DNA of 64,000 bases from positions 1 to 64,000 of the forward strand of contig DLKD01000054.1 of NCBI GenBank assembly GCA_002477755.1, given 5' to 3'. This DNA is from Gordonia sp. UBA7599 (GTDB taxonomy: Bacteria; Actinomycetota; Actinomycetes; Mycobacteriales; Mycobacteriaceae). A program made the translations under genes and the position numbers. The notes below the pieces were generated by a model, which was not told the DNA's origin, searched no databases, and was given only the letters and a program-made list of their open reading frames with translations. Positions 35,294 through 43,871 of the stretch are shown one piece after another (position 1 is the stretch's first letter; every line of letters starts with the position of its first letter).

Positions 35294-36072
35294 CAGATCA
35301 CCTGCACCGGGATGAACAGCGCGACGATCTGGGTGATGATCAGATTGATCACCATCGCAGCCACGATCCCGAGAACGACTGACGCGTTCACCGCGTCGGC
35401 GACACCCCGTGCGCCGCCGCTCGCGTCGAGGCCGCGCCGGGCCGCGATGATGACCACGACGAATCCGAAGGCGACGGATTTGAGGATGCAGATCGCGAGG
35501 TCCGTCATCGAGGCGTAGGCGCCAAACGACTGCCAATAAGAGCCCGCGACGACTCCCTGGCCGACGATCGCCACCACGAAACTCGCCGCGACGGCGATCA
35601 CGATGATCAGCACCGACAGCACCGGAGCCACCAGGACCATGGCCACCATCCGCGGTGCCACCAGCCGACGGGTGGGGTCGACGCCGAGCGTGCGCATCGC
35701 GTCGATTTCCTCGCGCACAGTGCGGGCCCCCAGGTCCGCGGTGATCGCCGATGCGCCCGCTCCGCCGAGCAGCAGGGCGGTGGCCATCGGCGCACCCTGC
35801 TGGATGACCCCCATCCCGCCGACCGCGCCGGCCATCGACGTCGCACCGAGGTTACTGGTGAGACCACCGATTTGGACGGCGACGATGACGCCGAAGGGAA
35901 TGGCCATCAAGAGGGCGGGCAGCACCGTGATGCTCAACAAGAACCACGCCTGTATCACCAACTCACGCAGCGGGAAGCGGCCCGCCACCAAGTCGACGAC
36001 GGCGATCACAGGAGTCCTCGTACCCAGCCGGACGGTCTGCCCAAGGCTGTGCAGACTAGCTGCTATCGCCAA
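35293..36072 (-). CDS. YrbE/MlaE-type permease, first subunit, cluster 2
   Basis: The first gene of mce cluster 2. The motif VREEIDAMRTLGVDPTRRLV identifies the family. The start is unsure: the frame is open to 36279, but homologues begin about 40 residues before the first helix (WFLLSITVLPALL), which fits TTG 36072 after a GGGGGAGAG stretch and gives 259 residues. A GTG about 22 codons downstream, with GAGGA before it, is an alternative. The 194 bases between this start and the divergent TetR gene hold a 14-base palindrome. Confidence 0.85.
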   Translation of the reverse strand: MAIAASLHSLGQTVRLGTRTPVIAVVDLVAGRFPLRELVIQAWFLLSITVLPALLMAIPFGVIVAVQIGGLTSNLGATSMAGAVGGMGVIQQGAPMATALLLGGAGASAITADLGARTVREEIDAMRTLGVDPTRRLVAPRMVAMVLVAPVLSVLIIVIAVAASFVVAIVGQGVVAGSYWQSFGAYASMTDLAICILKSVAFGFVVVIIAARRGLDASGGARGVADAVNASVVLGIVAAMVINLIITQIVALFIPVQVI

Positions 36073-36157
36073 CTCTCCCCCTCGTGAGCGATCGGAATTG
36101 AGACGACTTGCGCCTGCCAATCTCAAAAGTGACACTGAGCATTGCACACTAGCGATA

Positions 36158-36171
36158 GTGATTGCAATCAC
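36158..36171. promoter_or_regulatory. Perfect palindrome between yrbEA and tetR, cluster 2
   Basis: GTGATTGCAATCAC is a perfect 14-base inverted repeat placed between two divergent genes, 86 bases from the yrbEA start and 96 from the TetR start. It is a likely operator for the TetR regulator, controlling both directions. Confidence 0.65.
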
Positions 36172-36266
36172 GCAGGTGTGGCACAGTTGAACGGAGTACG
36201 AAAACGGGCACAGGGCCACCCTTGGAATCGGGCGATCGGGCCCACAACAGTCGGAGCATTCGCGCA

Positions 36267-36872
36267 GTGGACACAGCAACGCGGGAGTCCAGACGCCGCA
36301 CCATCTTGCGCGAACAGGAGTCGCGCATCGTCGATGCAGCCGCGGCCGAGTTCCGCCGCGCCGGGGTCAAGCAGGCCGACATAGAACGGATCGCGCGCGA
36401 TGCCGGTGTCAGTCGCGCCACGGTCTACCGGCGATTCGCCAATCGCGACGAATTGCTCGCAGAAGTCATCGCGCGCGTACGCCGACGATTGCTCGGGAAG
36501 GTCGCCGACCGGGTCGAGGGACTCGACGCAAAGTCTGTGGTGGTCGAGGCGTTCACCCTCGCCATGATCGACATCCGCCACGACGCACTGCTGCAACAGA
36601 TCCTCGGGGACTCCCCCGAGACCGTCGACGCGCTCTTCGGCCTGTCCAGCCCGCAGGTCCAGGACATGATCGACGAGTTCGGCGAGCGGATCGCCGTCAC
36701 GCTGCGCTCGGCCGGCGCCGCCATGCCCGACGCCGAGCTGCGCCAGGCCGCGGAGGTCCTCGTCAGACTCGCCATTTCCCTGATGTCGGCGCGATCGACC
36801 ACCCTCGACACCGACAAAGAGTCGGCCGTACGAGCATTCGCGGGCACGTTCCTCGCGCCCATGATCTGGTAG
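36267..36872 (+). CDS. TetR-family regulator beside mce cluster 2
   Basis: A 201-residue regulator. The N-terminal helix-turn-helix (IERIARDAGVSRATVYRRFA, about residues 40-60) is typical of the TetR family, and the helical C-terminal domain would bind a small ligand. The GTG at 36267 is preferred, with GGAG 10 bases upstream; the frame is open upstream but runs into the promoter region. It diverges from the mce operon and precedes an Lcp-like gene on the same strand. It probably represses the mce operon, itself and perhaps the oxygenase. Confidence 0.85.
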   Translation: MDTATRESRRRTILREQESRIVDAAAAEFRRAGVKQADIERIARDAGVSRATVYRRFANRDELLAEVIARVRRRLLGKVADRVEGLDAKSVVVEAFTLAMIDIRHDALLQQILGDSPETVDALFGLSSPQVQDMIDEFGERIAVTLRSAGAAMPDAELRQAAEVLVRLAISLMSARSTTLDTDKESAVRAFAGTFLAPMIW

Positions 36873-36932
36873 ACGGCACTAACCCCGGCTCACTGTTGTT
36901 CGAGGGTCTCGGGCGCTCGCAGCATCTCGGGT

Positions 36933-36947
36933 ACTACCGTCGGTAGT
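36933..36947. promoter_or_regulatory. Inverted repeat at the start of the DUF2236 gene
   Basis: ACTACCGTCGGTAGT, with 6-base arms and a 3-base centre, ends one base before the ATG at 36949, where a ribosome site would sit. It could be an operator over a leaderless start or a small mRNA hairpin. Confidence 0.45.
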
Positions 36948-36948
36948 C

Positions 36949-38166
36949 ATGGTCGAGTTGGCGGTCTCCCCCACCCATCAGAAGCTGCGTGATCGGGTCA
37001 AGCGCTTCACCCGCGTCGACCTCTTACCCTCCGAGGAAGTGCAGCGCGTATTCGTCCGGGATCACACCTCCGGCGACCCGGTGGCCGAGCGGTTCGTCGC
37101 GGAGACCTACCACGGCGATCTCGGCCCCGAACGGTCCCGCGAACTCCTCGACGAGGCGCTGCGGGTGGGCGTCGACAACGTCGCGGACGCACCGGAGTCG
37201 ATGCGCGCACTGTTCGCCGAGTTCGAGACGATCCCGGACTGGGTGGATCCCGAACTCGTCGAGCAGGGCGCCGCAGTATGGCGGCGCTGGGCCTACAGTC
37301 TGGGCGCGGTGGGCAACGCCGGGACCATGGACACCTACACCGAGGCGTCGCTGGCCGTTCCGCTGTCGCTGTCGGGCGGCTACGCCGGTGCCAGCGCGCT
37401 GCACCGCTACCTGGAGACGAGCCGCTGGTGGCTGGAGGTCTGCCAGCCTGGTGCTGCACTGACCCCGGGGTCGCTGGCGCGTGAAGTATCGCTGAAAGTC
37501 CGGGTCATGCACGTGTCGGTGCGTGCCCGGGTGGCGCGCCACCCCGAGTGGGACGCACAGGAGCACGGACTGCCCATCAGTCAGAGCGAGATGATGCTGA
37601 CCCTGTTGGGCGGGAGTGTCGGCCCGGCGTTCGGACTGTTCGCCCTCGGATTCCTCACCTCACCGGCCGAGATGCGCGCGGTGCTGCACTTCAATCGCTA
37701 CCTCGGCCATCTCGTCGGCTGCCAGGTCGACGAGATGTATCCGACGACGGTCGCCGACGGCTGGCGACTGCTGTACTACTTCGACGCCACCCGCAAGAAC
37801 GACTCCGGCCCCCTGGGACCCGAACTCGTCGAGGGTTTCGTCCCGTCCTTCGAACCAGCCGACGACGTGCACGGTCTGTCGCGGTTGCGCGCGCTGTACC
37901 ACCTACACCTGCAGGCCGGGTACACGCGACTGATCATGCTGCCGTGGAACCGGCGCAAGTACCGTTTGCCGTCGGGGATCCCGGGCCTGCTGCTGTTGGT
38001 GAGCCGCGCGCCGTTCGTCGCCGTCATCGAGATCGCACGACGCCTGTCGCCGGCAATCGATCGCCGGTGGCAGGACGGGCAGATGCGCCGCTGGCGCCGG
38101 TGGCACACGTGGCACATCGGTCAGCGCGAGGAACGCTTCGACGCGGGTAAGCAGTTGCGCCGCTAA
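36949..38166 (+). CDS. Lcp-like DUF2236 oxygenase
   Basis: A 405-residue protein of the DUF2236 family, closer to latex-clearing (rubber oxygenase) proteins than to the MpaB gene at 3004-4017. The conserved helix AREVSLKVRVMHVSVR places His188 next to an Arg and Lys, as in Lcp proteins, where the equivalent residues serve haem b and catalysis. TYTEASLAVPLSLSGGYAGA also matches that group. No Tat or Sec signal is seen, so it is probably cytoplasmic, unlike secreted Lcp. It lies next to the mce cluster 2 regulator and may oxidise the imported substrate. Confidence 0.8.
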   Translation: MVELAVSPTHQKLRDRVKRFTRVDLLPSEEVQRVFVRDHTSGDPVAERFVAETYHGDLGPERSRELLDEALRVGVDNVADAPESMRALFAEFETIPDWVDPELVEQGAAVWRRWAYSLGAVGNAGTMDTYTEASLAVPLSLSGGYAGASALHRYLETSRWWLEVCQPGAALTPGSLAREVSLKVRVMHVSVRARVARHPEWDAQEHGLPISQSEMMLTLLGGSVGPAFGLFALGFLTSPAEMRAVLHFNRYLGHLVGCQVDEMYPTTVADGWRLLYYFDATRKNDSGPLGPELVEGFVPSFEPADDVHGLSRLRALYHLHLQAGYTRLIMLPWNRRKYRLPSGIPGLLLLVSRAPFVAVIEIARRLSPAIDRRWQDGQMRRWRRWHTWHIGQREERFDAGKQLRR

Positions 38167-38180
38167 CCGCACCCTGCGCG

Positions 38181-38582
38181 TCAGTCTTCGCCGTTGGCCC
38201 GCTCGTTCGCGACAGCCTGCGCGAGGACAGCGCCGCCGGATTGGGTCAGCGCCCGCCGCCACGGCAAGGTGCCTTCGATTTCGATCGAGATCGACATGCT
38301 CAGGACCGTTCGCAGTACGACGATGATGGCGAGGACGCCAACGTTTTCCAAGGACGGCTCTGAGGTGATCGTGCGGACGAGGTCGGCTGCGACGAGGATC
38401 TCCAGGCCCAGCAGGATCGCCCCTCCCATCGTCGTCCGCAGGAGCGCGAAGCTACCGTCCTGACCGCGCCACAGACGCCGCCCGGCGAGCGCGAACGAGA
38501 CGAGGAACCCGACCACCATCGCGACGACGCCGGTGAGTTCGAAGCCGTCGGCAACGGCGTCGAACACTTCGTGCATCTTCAC
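38181..38582 (-). CDS. DUF1622 membrane protein
   Basis: A 133-residue membrane protein of the DUF1622 family with three hydrophobic segments at about residues 17-33, 50-68 and 78-98. The family is recognised by GGAILLGLEILVAADLVRTI and the following VVLRTVLSMSISIEIEG. The start is a GTG at 38582 that overlaps the DUF2277 stop, or an ATG two codons later. Function is unknown. It converges on the Lcp-like gene with 14 bases between the stops. Confidence 0.85.
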   Translation of the reverse strand: MKMHEVFDAVADGFELTGVVAMVVGFLVSFALAGRRLWRGQDGSFALLRTTMGGAILLGLEILVAADLVRTITSEPSLENVGVLAIIVVLRTVLSMSISIEIEGTLPWRRALTQSGGAVLAQAVANERANGED

Positions 38583-38851
38583 GCGTATCGTCCGGACGCC
38601 ACGGCGCGAGCGCGCTTCTTCTCGGCTTCTTCCTCGCGGTTCTTGGGGGGCGCAGTGGTCACCAAAGCGTCGAGGAGGTGACGGGTGCTGTGCGCGATCT
38701 CCGCCACTGCTTGGTCGAAGGCGTCCTGATTGGCCTTCGACGGCTTGGTGGTTCCGGCGATCTTGCGGACGTACTGCAGCGCGGCCGCGCTCACCTCGTC
38801 AGAGGTCGCCGGCGGGTCAAAATTGTGCAGGGTGTGGATGTTGCGACACAT
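38579..38851 (-). CDS. DUF2277 family protein
   Basis: A 90-residue protein of the DUF2277 family, recognised by the start MCRNIHTLHNFDPPATSDEV and by ALQYVRKIAGTTKPSKANQ. The ATG at 38851 is chosen because family members begin MCRNI; the frame extends upstream by 13 codons. Function is unknown. It overlaps the DUF1622 gene and follows upp by 45 bases on the same strand. Confidence 0.9.
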   Translation of the reverse strand: MCRNIHTLHNFDPPATSDEVSAAALQYVRKIAGTTKPSKANQDAFDQAVAEIAHSTRHLLDALVTTAPPKNREEEAEKKRARAVASGRYA

Positions 38852-38896
38852 GATCGCAACGGTACGCGGAGAGCCCGTGTGCAGCAGCACTTCTCG

Positions 38897-39541
38897 TCAC
38901 AGGTAACGCGGTCCGAATTGCCGATCGCCAGCGTCGCCGAGCCCGGGCACGATGTAGTGGTTCTCATCGAGGCCGTCGTCGATCGCCCCGACCACCAGCC
39001 GTACGGGACATCCGGCCGCGGCGATGGCCGCGACTCCTTCCGGGGCGGCGACGACGCACACCGCGGTGATGTCGGTGGCGCCACGGGCGGCCACCACGTC
39101 GATTGCGTGGCGCATCGAGCCGCCGGTGGCCAGCATCGGGTCCAGCAAGTACACCGGTTGGCCGCTCAGGTCGTCGGGTAGCGACACCATGTACTCGTAC
39201 GGAAGGGCCGTCTCCTCGTCGCGCGCGACGCCGATGAATCCGACCCGCGCCTCGGGGGCCAGGCGCAGCGCCGGCTCAAGCATCCCCAGGCCCGCACGCA
39301 GTACCGGCGCGAACAGGGGTGGGGCGGCCAGGGTGACGCCGTCGGCCGGACCGACCGGCGTCGTGATCGGCGTCGGAATCGTCTCCGCCCCGGCAAGTGC
39401 CTCGTAGACGAGCATCTGGGTCACCTCGGTCAACAGGCGGCGGAACCCGGCATCCCCGGTCCGCTCGTCCCGAAGCGCAGTGAGTCGGGCTGCCAGAAGC
39501 GGATGCGTGACCACCGTCGGGTCGAAATCGCCATCGTCCAT
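38897..39541 (-). CDS. upp: Uracil phosphoribosyltransferase
   Basis: A 214-residue salvage enzyme that makes UMP from uracil and PRPP in the cytoplasm. The PRPP loop is [13 protein letters not shown] at residues 130-142, and the uracil-binding end is [16 protein letters not shown]. Length and motifs match Upp. The ATG at 39541 begins just before the conserved HPLL region (residues 13-16). It lies 22 bases from the pterin dehydratase stop, so they may share a transcript. Confidence 0.95.
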   Translation of the reverse strand: MDDGDFDPTVVTHPLLAARLTALRDERTGDAGFRRLLTEVTQMLVYEALAGAETIPTPITTPVGPADGVTLAAPPLFAPVLRAGLGMLEPALRLAPEARVGFIGVARDEETALPYEYMVSLPDDLSGQPVYLLDPMLATGGSMRHAIDVVAARGATDITAVCVVAAPEGVAAIAAAGCPVRLVVGAIDDGLDENHYIVPGLGDAGDRQFGPRYL

Positions 39542-39563
39542 AGCGAGCACCCTAGCGGCGGCG

Positions 39564-39884
39564 TCACTCCGAGGCGATCGGGGCGATGCCGTGGTCGTCG
39601 GCGATGGCGTTGATCGCGTGCGCCATATCCACGTCGGCATCACTCAACTGCCCCACCGCATGCGTGGTCAGCGCGAAAGCGACCGTGCCATAGCGGAATT
39701 CGATGTCGGGGTGGTGGTCGGCGGCTTCCGCGGCCGCGACGACGTCGGTGATAAACGCGAGTCCGCCGACCATCGTCGCCGACCGGTACCGACCGACGAG
39801 CACACCGTCGACGATCCGCCACGAATCGGGCTTACGCTCGTCGGCCTGCGCCGTTGTCAGCTTCTCGTACCGGGCTCCGCTCAT
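39564..39884 (-). CDS. 4a-hydroxytetrahydrobiopterin dehydratase
   Basis: A 106-residue pterin-4a-carbinolamine dehydratase, which recycles the pterin cofactor of aromatic amino acid hydroxylases. The active-site motif DHHP is at residues 56-59, with His75 in [15 protein letters not shown]. The length is typical. The ATG at 39884 is chosen because the fold starts at once. It diverges from the alkB-like gene across 73 bases. No partner hydroxylase is in the window. Confidence 0.92.
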   Translation of the reverse strand: MSGARYEKLTTAQADERKPDSWRIVDGVLVGRYRSATMVGGLAFITDVVAAAEAADHHPDIEFRYGTVAFALTTHAVGQLSDADVDMAHAINAIADDHGIAPIASE

Positions 39885-39957
39885 AATCTCCGTTCTACCA
39901 GCGACCCGTCCGACCAGGAATAGCTCATGTGTTCGATTAATGGAGTAGTCTGGTGCT

Positions 39958-40584
39958 GTGAGCACGGCATTTCAAGACACCCTTTTCGGGGCGGCAGACA
40001 CCGCACCCGCACTGCAGCCCTTGTCGTCGGCGACGCGCACCCACCTCGACCACGGCGCATGGGTCGATCTGCGCCCCGGATGGCTCACCGGTTCGGCGGG
40101 GTTGTTCGATGCCCTTCTCGACGGGGTGGCGTGGCGCCGCGAGCAGCGCCAGATGTACGACCGAGTCGTCGACGTGCCGCGCCTGGTCGCCCACTTCACC
40201 GAGAACGACCGGCTTCCCGAACCGCTGCTGGTGCGCATGCGCGACGAATTGAGCGAGCACTACCGCGACGAGTTGCCCGGCGGATTCGCTACGGCGGGGC
40301 TGTGCTGCTACCGCGACGGGTCCGACAGCGTCGCCTGGCACGGCGATCGGTTCGGCCGCGGCGCGCACACCGACACCCTCGTCGCGATCGTCTCACTGGG
40401 CTCGCCCCGGACCCTGCACCTGCGCCCGCGCGGCGGTGGCACTTCGCTACGGTTCCCCCTCGGTTCGGGCGACCTGCTCGTAATGGGCGGCTCCTGCCAG
40501 CGCACCTGGGACCACGCCGTGCCGAAGGAGAAGGCCGGCGCGCCGCGAATCAGTATTCAATTCCGGCCGACAGGCGTGTGGTGA
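39958..40584 (+). CDS. AlkB-type 2-oxoglutarate/Fe(II) dioxygenase
   Basis: A 208-residue DNA or RNA repair dioxygenase that removes methyl lesions. The iron ligands are visible as His128 and Asp130 (AWHGDRF) and His186 (WDHAVPK), and the 2-oxoglutarate arginines are in RISIQFR at residues 197 and 203. The start is a GTG at 39958 without a ribosome site. TAGTCT lies 6 bases upstream, which fits a leaderless mRNA. It converges on the antiporter gene with 22 bases between stops. Confidence 0.92.
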   Translation: MSTAFQDTLFGAADTAPALQPLSSATRTHLDHGAWVDLRPGWLTGSAGLFDALLDGVAWRREQRQMYDRVVDVPRLVAHFTENDRLPEPLLVRMRDELSEHYRDELPGGFATAGLCCYRDGSDSVAWHGDRFGRGAHTDTLVAIVSLGSPRTLHLRPRGGGTSLRFPLGSGDLLVMGGSCQRTWDHAVPKEKAGAPRISIQFRPTGVW

Positions 40585-40606
40585 GCCGCCGTGTGGGTGA
40601 CCGCCG

Positions 40607-41563
40607 TCAGGCCTGGAACAGGATGACCGCGCCGAGGTAGACGAGATACGCGGTGACGAATCCGATCCCCTCGGCGCGCGAGATGCGACGGCCGGTGATG
40701 AAGACGGGTACCAGCACCAGGGTGACCGCGATCATGAGCGGGATGTCGACGTTGACGAGCTCATCGGTGACGCCGATCGGCGCCACCAGCGCGGTGACAC
40801 CGAGGATAAGGGCGACGTTGTAGATGCTCGACCCGAAGAGGTTGCCGATCGCAAGGTCGCGGTCGCCGCGCACCGTCGCGACCATCGTCGTGACCAGTTC
40901 GGGCGCGGAGGTCCCAATGGCGACCACCGTCAGCCCGATCACCGCTTCGCTGACCCCAAGGTCGGTAGCGACTCGGACCGAACCGTCGACGAGCCAGACG
41001 GCGCCGACCAAGATGATGGCAATCCCGACGATCAGCCGACCGGCATCCCAAGCGACCGATCCATGTCGGCGGTCATCCTCCTCGATCTCGATGTCGGTTG
41101 CACCGGGGTCGCCCCGGCCGCGCAGTTCCACCCGCAGCACGACCGCCGTATAGGCGATGGCCACGGCCAGCAGCACGAGGCCGTCACGAGCCGTCAACTC
41201 GCCGTCGGCGGCGAGAACCCACAGCAGAACAGCACAGGCGACGATCGTCGGCAAGTCGATCTTGATCGTCCGTCGGCGCAGAGCCAGCGGAACGATCGCC
41301 GCCGACAGGCCCAGGATCAACAGGAGATTCACCATGTTCGTGCCGACGATATTGCCGACCGCCAGGGGCCCCGACCCACTGCGCGCCGCGTCGATGCCCA
41401 CTGCCAATTCCGGCAGGCTCGTGCCGATGGAGACGACAGTCATGCCGACGATCATCGGCGACACGCCCATCCGTGCGGCCAGCTCCGACCCGCCCGCGAC
41501 CAGCGCTTCGGCGCCGACGATGAGCGCGAACAGTCCGATGCCGACGAGGAGGTAGGCGTTCAC
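40607..41563 (-). CDS. Calcium/sodium (cation) antiporter, CaCA family
   Basis: A 318-residue membrane antiporter of the YrbG/CaCA family with about ten hydrophobic segments. The two inverted alpha repeats carry the ion-binding signatures VSIGTSLPELAVGID and VAIGTSAPELVTTM, whose Glu residues hold calcium. An acidic loop (DIEIEEDDRRHG) separates the halves and faces the cytoplasm. The GTG at 41563 starts just before the first helix; the longer frame upstream is antisense to the next gene. Confidence 0.92.
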   Translation of the reverse strand: MNAYLLVGIGLFALIVGAEALVAGGSELAARMGVSPMIVGMTVVSIGTSLPELAVGIDAARSGSGPLAVGNIVGTNMVNLLLILGLSAAIVPLALRRRTIKIDLPTIVACAVLLWVLAADGELTARDGLVLLAVAIAYTAVVLRVELRGRGDPGATDIEIEEDDRRHGSVAWDAGRLIVGIAIILVGAVWLVDGSVRVATDLGVSEAVIGLTVVAIGTSAPELVTTMVATVRGDRDLAIGNLFGSSIYNVALILGVTALVAPIGVTDELVNVDIPLMIAVTLVLVPVFITGRRISRAEGIGFVTAYLVYLGAVILFQA

Positions 41564-41651
41564 CGCCCGAACGCTACCGGGACCGCAGCGCTGCGGGTTG
41601 GGATACGCCCGACGCCAGGAAGGAACTACTGAGCGTCCGTATCCTGTTGAG

Positions 41652-42098
41652 GTGACCGCGGCATGGCGTGATCTGGTTCCCGCGACCGCCACCGACGATG
41701 TGGACTCGTTGTTCGACGACGTGCTGGCAGTCGCGCACGGCAAACTGTCCAGCCTCGGTCTGTTCACCCCCTTCTTGGTGGCCATTGAGGAAGATGGCAA
41801 CAGGGTGACCCGCATGGCCGAGACGTCCGGCGATGATCGTCAAGTCCGCGAGTCGTTGCTCGTTCGCGACGATCCGGCAAGGGACGATCGAAGCGCACTG
41901 CGGGCGTTTGCCATCGCCGTCGACGGAGCAGCCCATCACGGCCGGGATGCGTTCCAAGTCCACCTTGAGCATCGCGACGGCGTCGCGGTGACTCTCCTCG
42001 TACCGTATGAATTCGGGTCCGCTGATGAGCCGCAATTCGTGGTGGCGCACCTCGTGGCGACGTCGACGGAGGCTGTGCTGTGGGGTGCGCGAGGCTAG
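41652..42098 (+). CDS. Hypothetical protein
   Basis: A 148-residue acidic cytoplasmic protein that I do not assign to a family. It alternates short strands and helices (LGLFTPFLVAIEEDG, ALRAFAIAVDGAAH, FQVHLEHRDGVAVTLLVPYE), which suggests a compact alpha/beta fold. The GTG at 41652 is preferred with TTGAGG just upstream; the frame is open to 41598. It converges on the YrhK-like gene with 13 bases between stops. Confidence 0.6.
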   Translation: MTAAWRDLVPATATDDVDSLFDDVLAVAHGKLSSLGLFTPFLVAIEEDGNRVTRMAETSGDDRQVRESLLVRDDPARDDRSALRAFAIAVDGAAHHGRDAFQVHLEHRDGVAVTLLVPYEFGSADEPQFVVAHLVATSTEAVLWGARG

Positions 42099-42111
42099 GC
42101 CAGGGAGCCCT

Positions 42112-42783
42112 CTACGACGATGCCGACGCCCGCAGTGCCCCGGGCAGGGATACACCCGACGACAAGAAAAAGCAGATCGCACCGATGAGGGTGCCCCAAT
42201 TCGCCACACTCGGGTCCAGCGACGATCCCGCGGCCGTGATGAACGCAGCGACGGCCGCAACGCCGAAGGCGACACAGCCGGCGAAGTTGATCTGCCCCGA
42301 CCACCAATCGACCTTGCCGGGATCCCAGAACCGGTCGACGCGGACGAACGCGATGAGGACGAAGACTCCACTGAGGAGGAAGGCCACCGACCCGGCAGCA
42401 TCCGGGTTCCACATGTAGTCCTTCTCCGCGGCGATGGTGTGGCTCATGAGCGCCGCGCCGGTGCTGACGTTGAAGAGCACCGTGCCGACGGACTGGGTGG
42501 ACGCGGCGAGCCATTCAGCCCGGAACATCTTGCCCGGTGCGAAGTCGACGGGCACCGTCACCGCCCCGCTCAATACGAGCTGAACCATTCCGGCTGCGGT
42601 GAAGAACCACGAGCCGATGAAGTAGAGGACGTTGGCGAGCGTGCCCTGGTCGGCGTTTCCCCATATCGCGATCCCGGCGCCGACGGCGAATAGCGCGGAT
42701 CCGATCATGAAGCCGATGCATTGCTTGACTGCGGTGGGTGTCAAGACGCGGCTGAAGGCCAGTGTCTGATCGGTCGTCGGCAT
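42112..42783 (-). CDS. YrhK-like membrane protein
   Basis: A 223-residue protein with about six hydrophobic segments. LANVLYFIGSWFFTAAGMVQLV and AWLAASTQSVGTVLFNVSTG-like stretches resemble the YrhK domain, a conserved membrane domain of unknown role. The ATG at 42783 has AAGGAAAG 6 bases upstream and is preferred to the longer Arg-rich frame. It diverges from the alpha/beta hydrolase gene. The domain call is from memory of the family pattern. Confidence 0.65.
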   Translation of the reverse strand: MPTTDQTLAFSRVLTPTAVKQCIGFMIGSALFAVGAGIAIWGNADQGTLANVLYFIGSWFFTAAGMVQLVLSGAVTVPVDFAPGKMFRAEWLAASTQSVGTVLFNVSTGAALMSHTIAAEKDYMWNPDAAGSVAFLLSGVFVLIAFVRVDRFWDPGKVDWWSGQINFAGCVAFGVAAVAAFITAAGSSLDPSVANWGTLIGAICFFLSSGVSLPGALRASASS

Positions 42784-42872
42784 TTGGCGAACTTTCCTTC
42801 GGCGAATCGGGTGCGGCGATGTTATCCCGCGTCGCCGCGCCCCCGGAGCGTATCCCCCCGCGTTGTCGGTGC

Positions 42873-43793
42873 ATGATGGTCGACATGACTCAACGCAGTG
42901 GCACCGCGCCGGCGGGCGACCTCGAGATTTGTTACGACGAGTTCGGCGACGTCGATGCACCGCCGGTCCTGCTGATCATGGGACTGGGCGCGCAGATGGT
43001 CTATTGGCGCGAGGGATTCTGCCAGCAGATCGCCGATGCCGGCTATCGCGTTATCCGCTTCGACAACCGCGACATCGGATTGACCACCAAACTCGATGGC
43101 GCCCACGTCGGCGGCCCAGCACTGCCGTTGCGGTTGGGCCAGTCCGCGGTCGGTCGCGCCGTGGCCGGGGCGCCGTACACGCTCGTCGACATGGCCGGCG
43201 ATGCGGAGGCGGTCCTGAACCACCTTGGGATCGAGCGCGCCCACATCGTGGGTGCCTCGATGGGAGGCATGATCACGCAGGTTTTCGCGGCCGAGCATGC
43301 CGACCGCACCGAGACTGCGACGGTCATCATGTCCAGCAACAACCGCGCCTTCCTTCCGCCGCCCGGCCCCAAGCAACTGCAGGCACTCCTCAGCGCGCCT
43401 CCCAAGGATGCCGACCGCGAGGCGATCATCGCCCATACCGCCGGAGTCGCCCGCATCATCGGTAGCCCGGTCTATCCGGTCAGTCGCGAAGAAGCGCTCG
43501 CGCGCAGCACCGAGTACTACGACCGGAGCTACTACCCGGCCGGGTTCCTCCGTCAGTTCGCGGCCATCCAGGGCACCGGTTCACTTCAGCGGTTCAACGA
43601 GCGCACCACCGCGCCCACCCTGGTGCTGCATGGCACGCACGACAAGTTGATGCGGCCCACCGGTGCCAAATCGGTGCACCGCTCCATCCGTGGTTCCCGG
43701 CTGCACATGGTCGACGGAATGGCCCACGACCTACCCGAGCCACTGTGGGATGAGATCGTCGGCACGCTGACCGGGCACTTCGCGCAGACCTGA
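42873..43793 (+). CDS. Alpha/beta hydrolase
   Basis: A 306-residue alpha/beta-fold hydrolase. The nucleophile elbow GASMGG places Ser129, the acid is the Asp in HGTHD and the base the His in GMAHDLPEPL. The oxyanion region is LLIMGLGAQMVYW. Three in-frame starts occur (42873, 42876, 42885) with no clear ribosome site; MTQRSG at 42885 is also likely. The substrate cannot be told, although the family includes aclacinomycin-methylesterase-like and short-chain ester hydrolases. A strong hairpin follows. Confidence 0.88.
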   Translation: MMVDMTQRSGTAPAGDLEICYDEFGDVDAPPVLLIMGLGAQMVYWREGFCQQIADAGYRVIRFDNRDIGLTTKLDGAHVGGPALPLRLGQSAVGRAVAGAPYTLVDMAGDAEAVLNHLGIERAHIVGASMGGMITQVFAAEHADRTETATVIMSSNNRAFLPPPGPKQLQALLSAPPKDADREAIIAHTAGVARIIGSPVYPVSREEALARSTEYYDRSYYPAGFLRQFAAIQGTGSLQRFNERTTAPTLVLHGTHDKLMRPTGAKSVHRSIRGSRLHMVDGMAHDLPEPLWDEIVGTLTGHFAQT

Positions 43794-43808
43794 GACAAAC
43801 ACGCACAA

Positions 43809-43849
43809 GGCCGACGGTGGTGACCAAGTATTGGTCACCACCGTCGGCC
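43809..43849. terminator. Perfect 19-base hairpin, two-way terminator
   Basis: Arms 43809-43827 and 43831-43849 are perfectly complementary around a three-base loop. The hairpin lies 16 bases after the hydrolase stop and 22 bases beyond the SDR stop on the other strand. It fits a shared intrinsic terminator for two convergent genes. Confidence 0.85.
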
Positions 43850-43871
43850 CAAGTGCTAGTCGGCGTAGGTG

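Noticed and set aside
36949-38166. Calling the DUF2236 protein a secreted rubber oxygenase (Lcp)
   Set aside because: It shares the haem-helix motif but has no Tat or Sec signal, which secreted Lcp proteins have.
39921-39936. SOS box before the AlkB-type gene
   Set aside because: Only the right half GTTCGA fits; the left half matches 3 of 6 positions, and no RecA-NDp element is seen.
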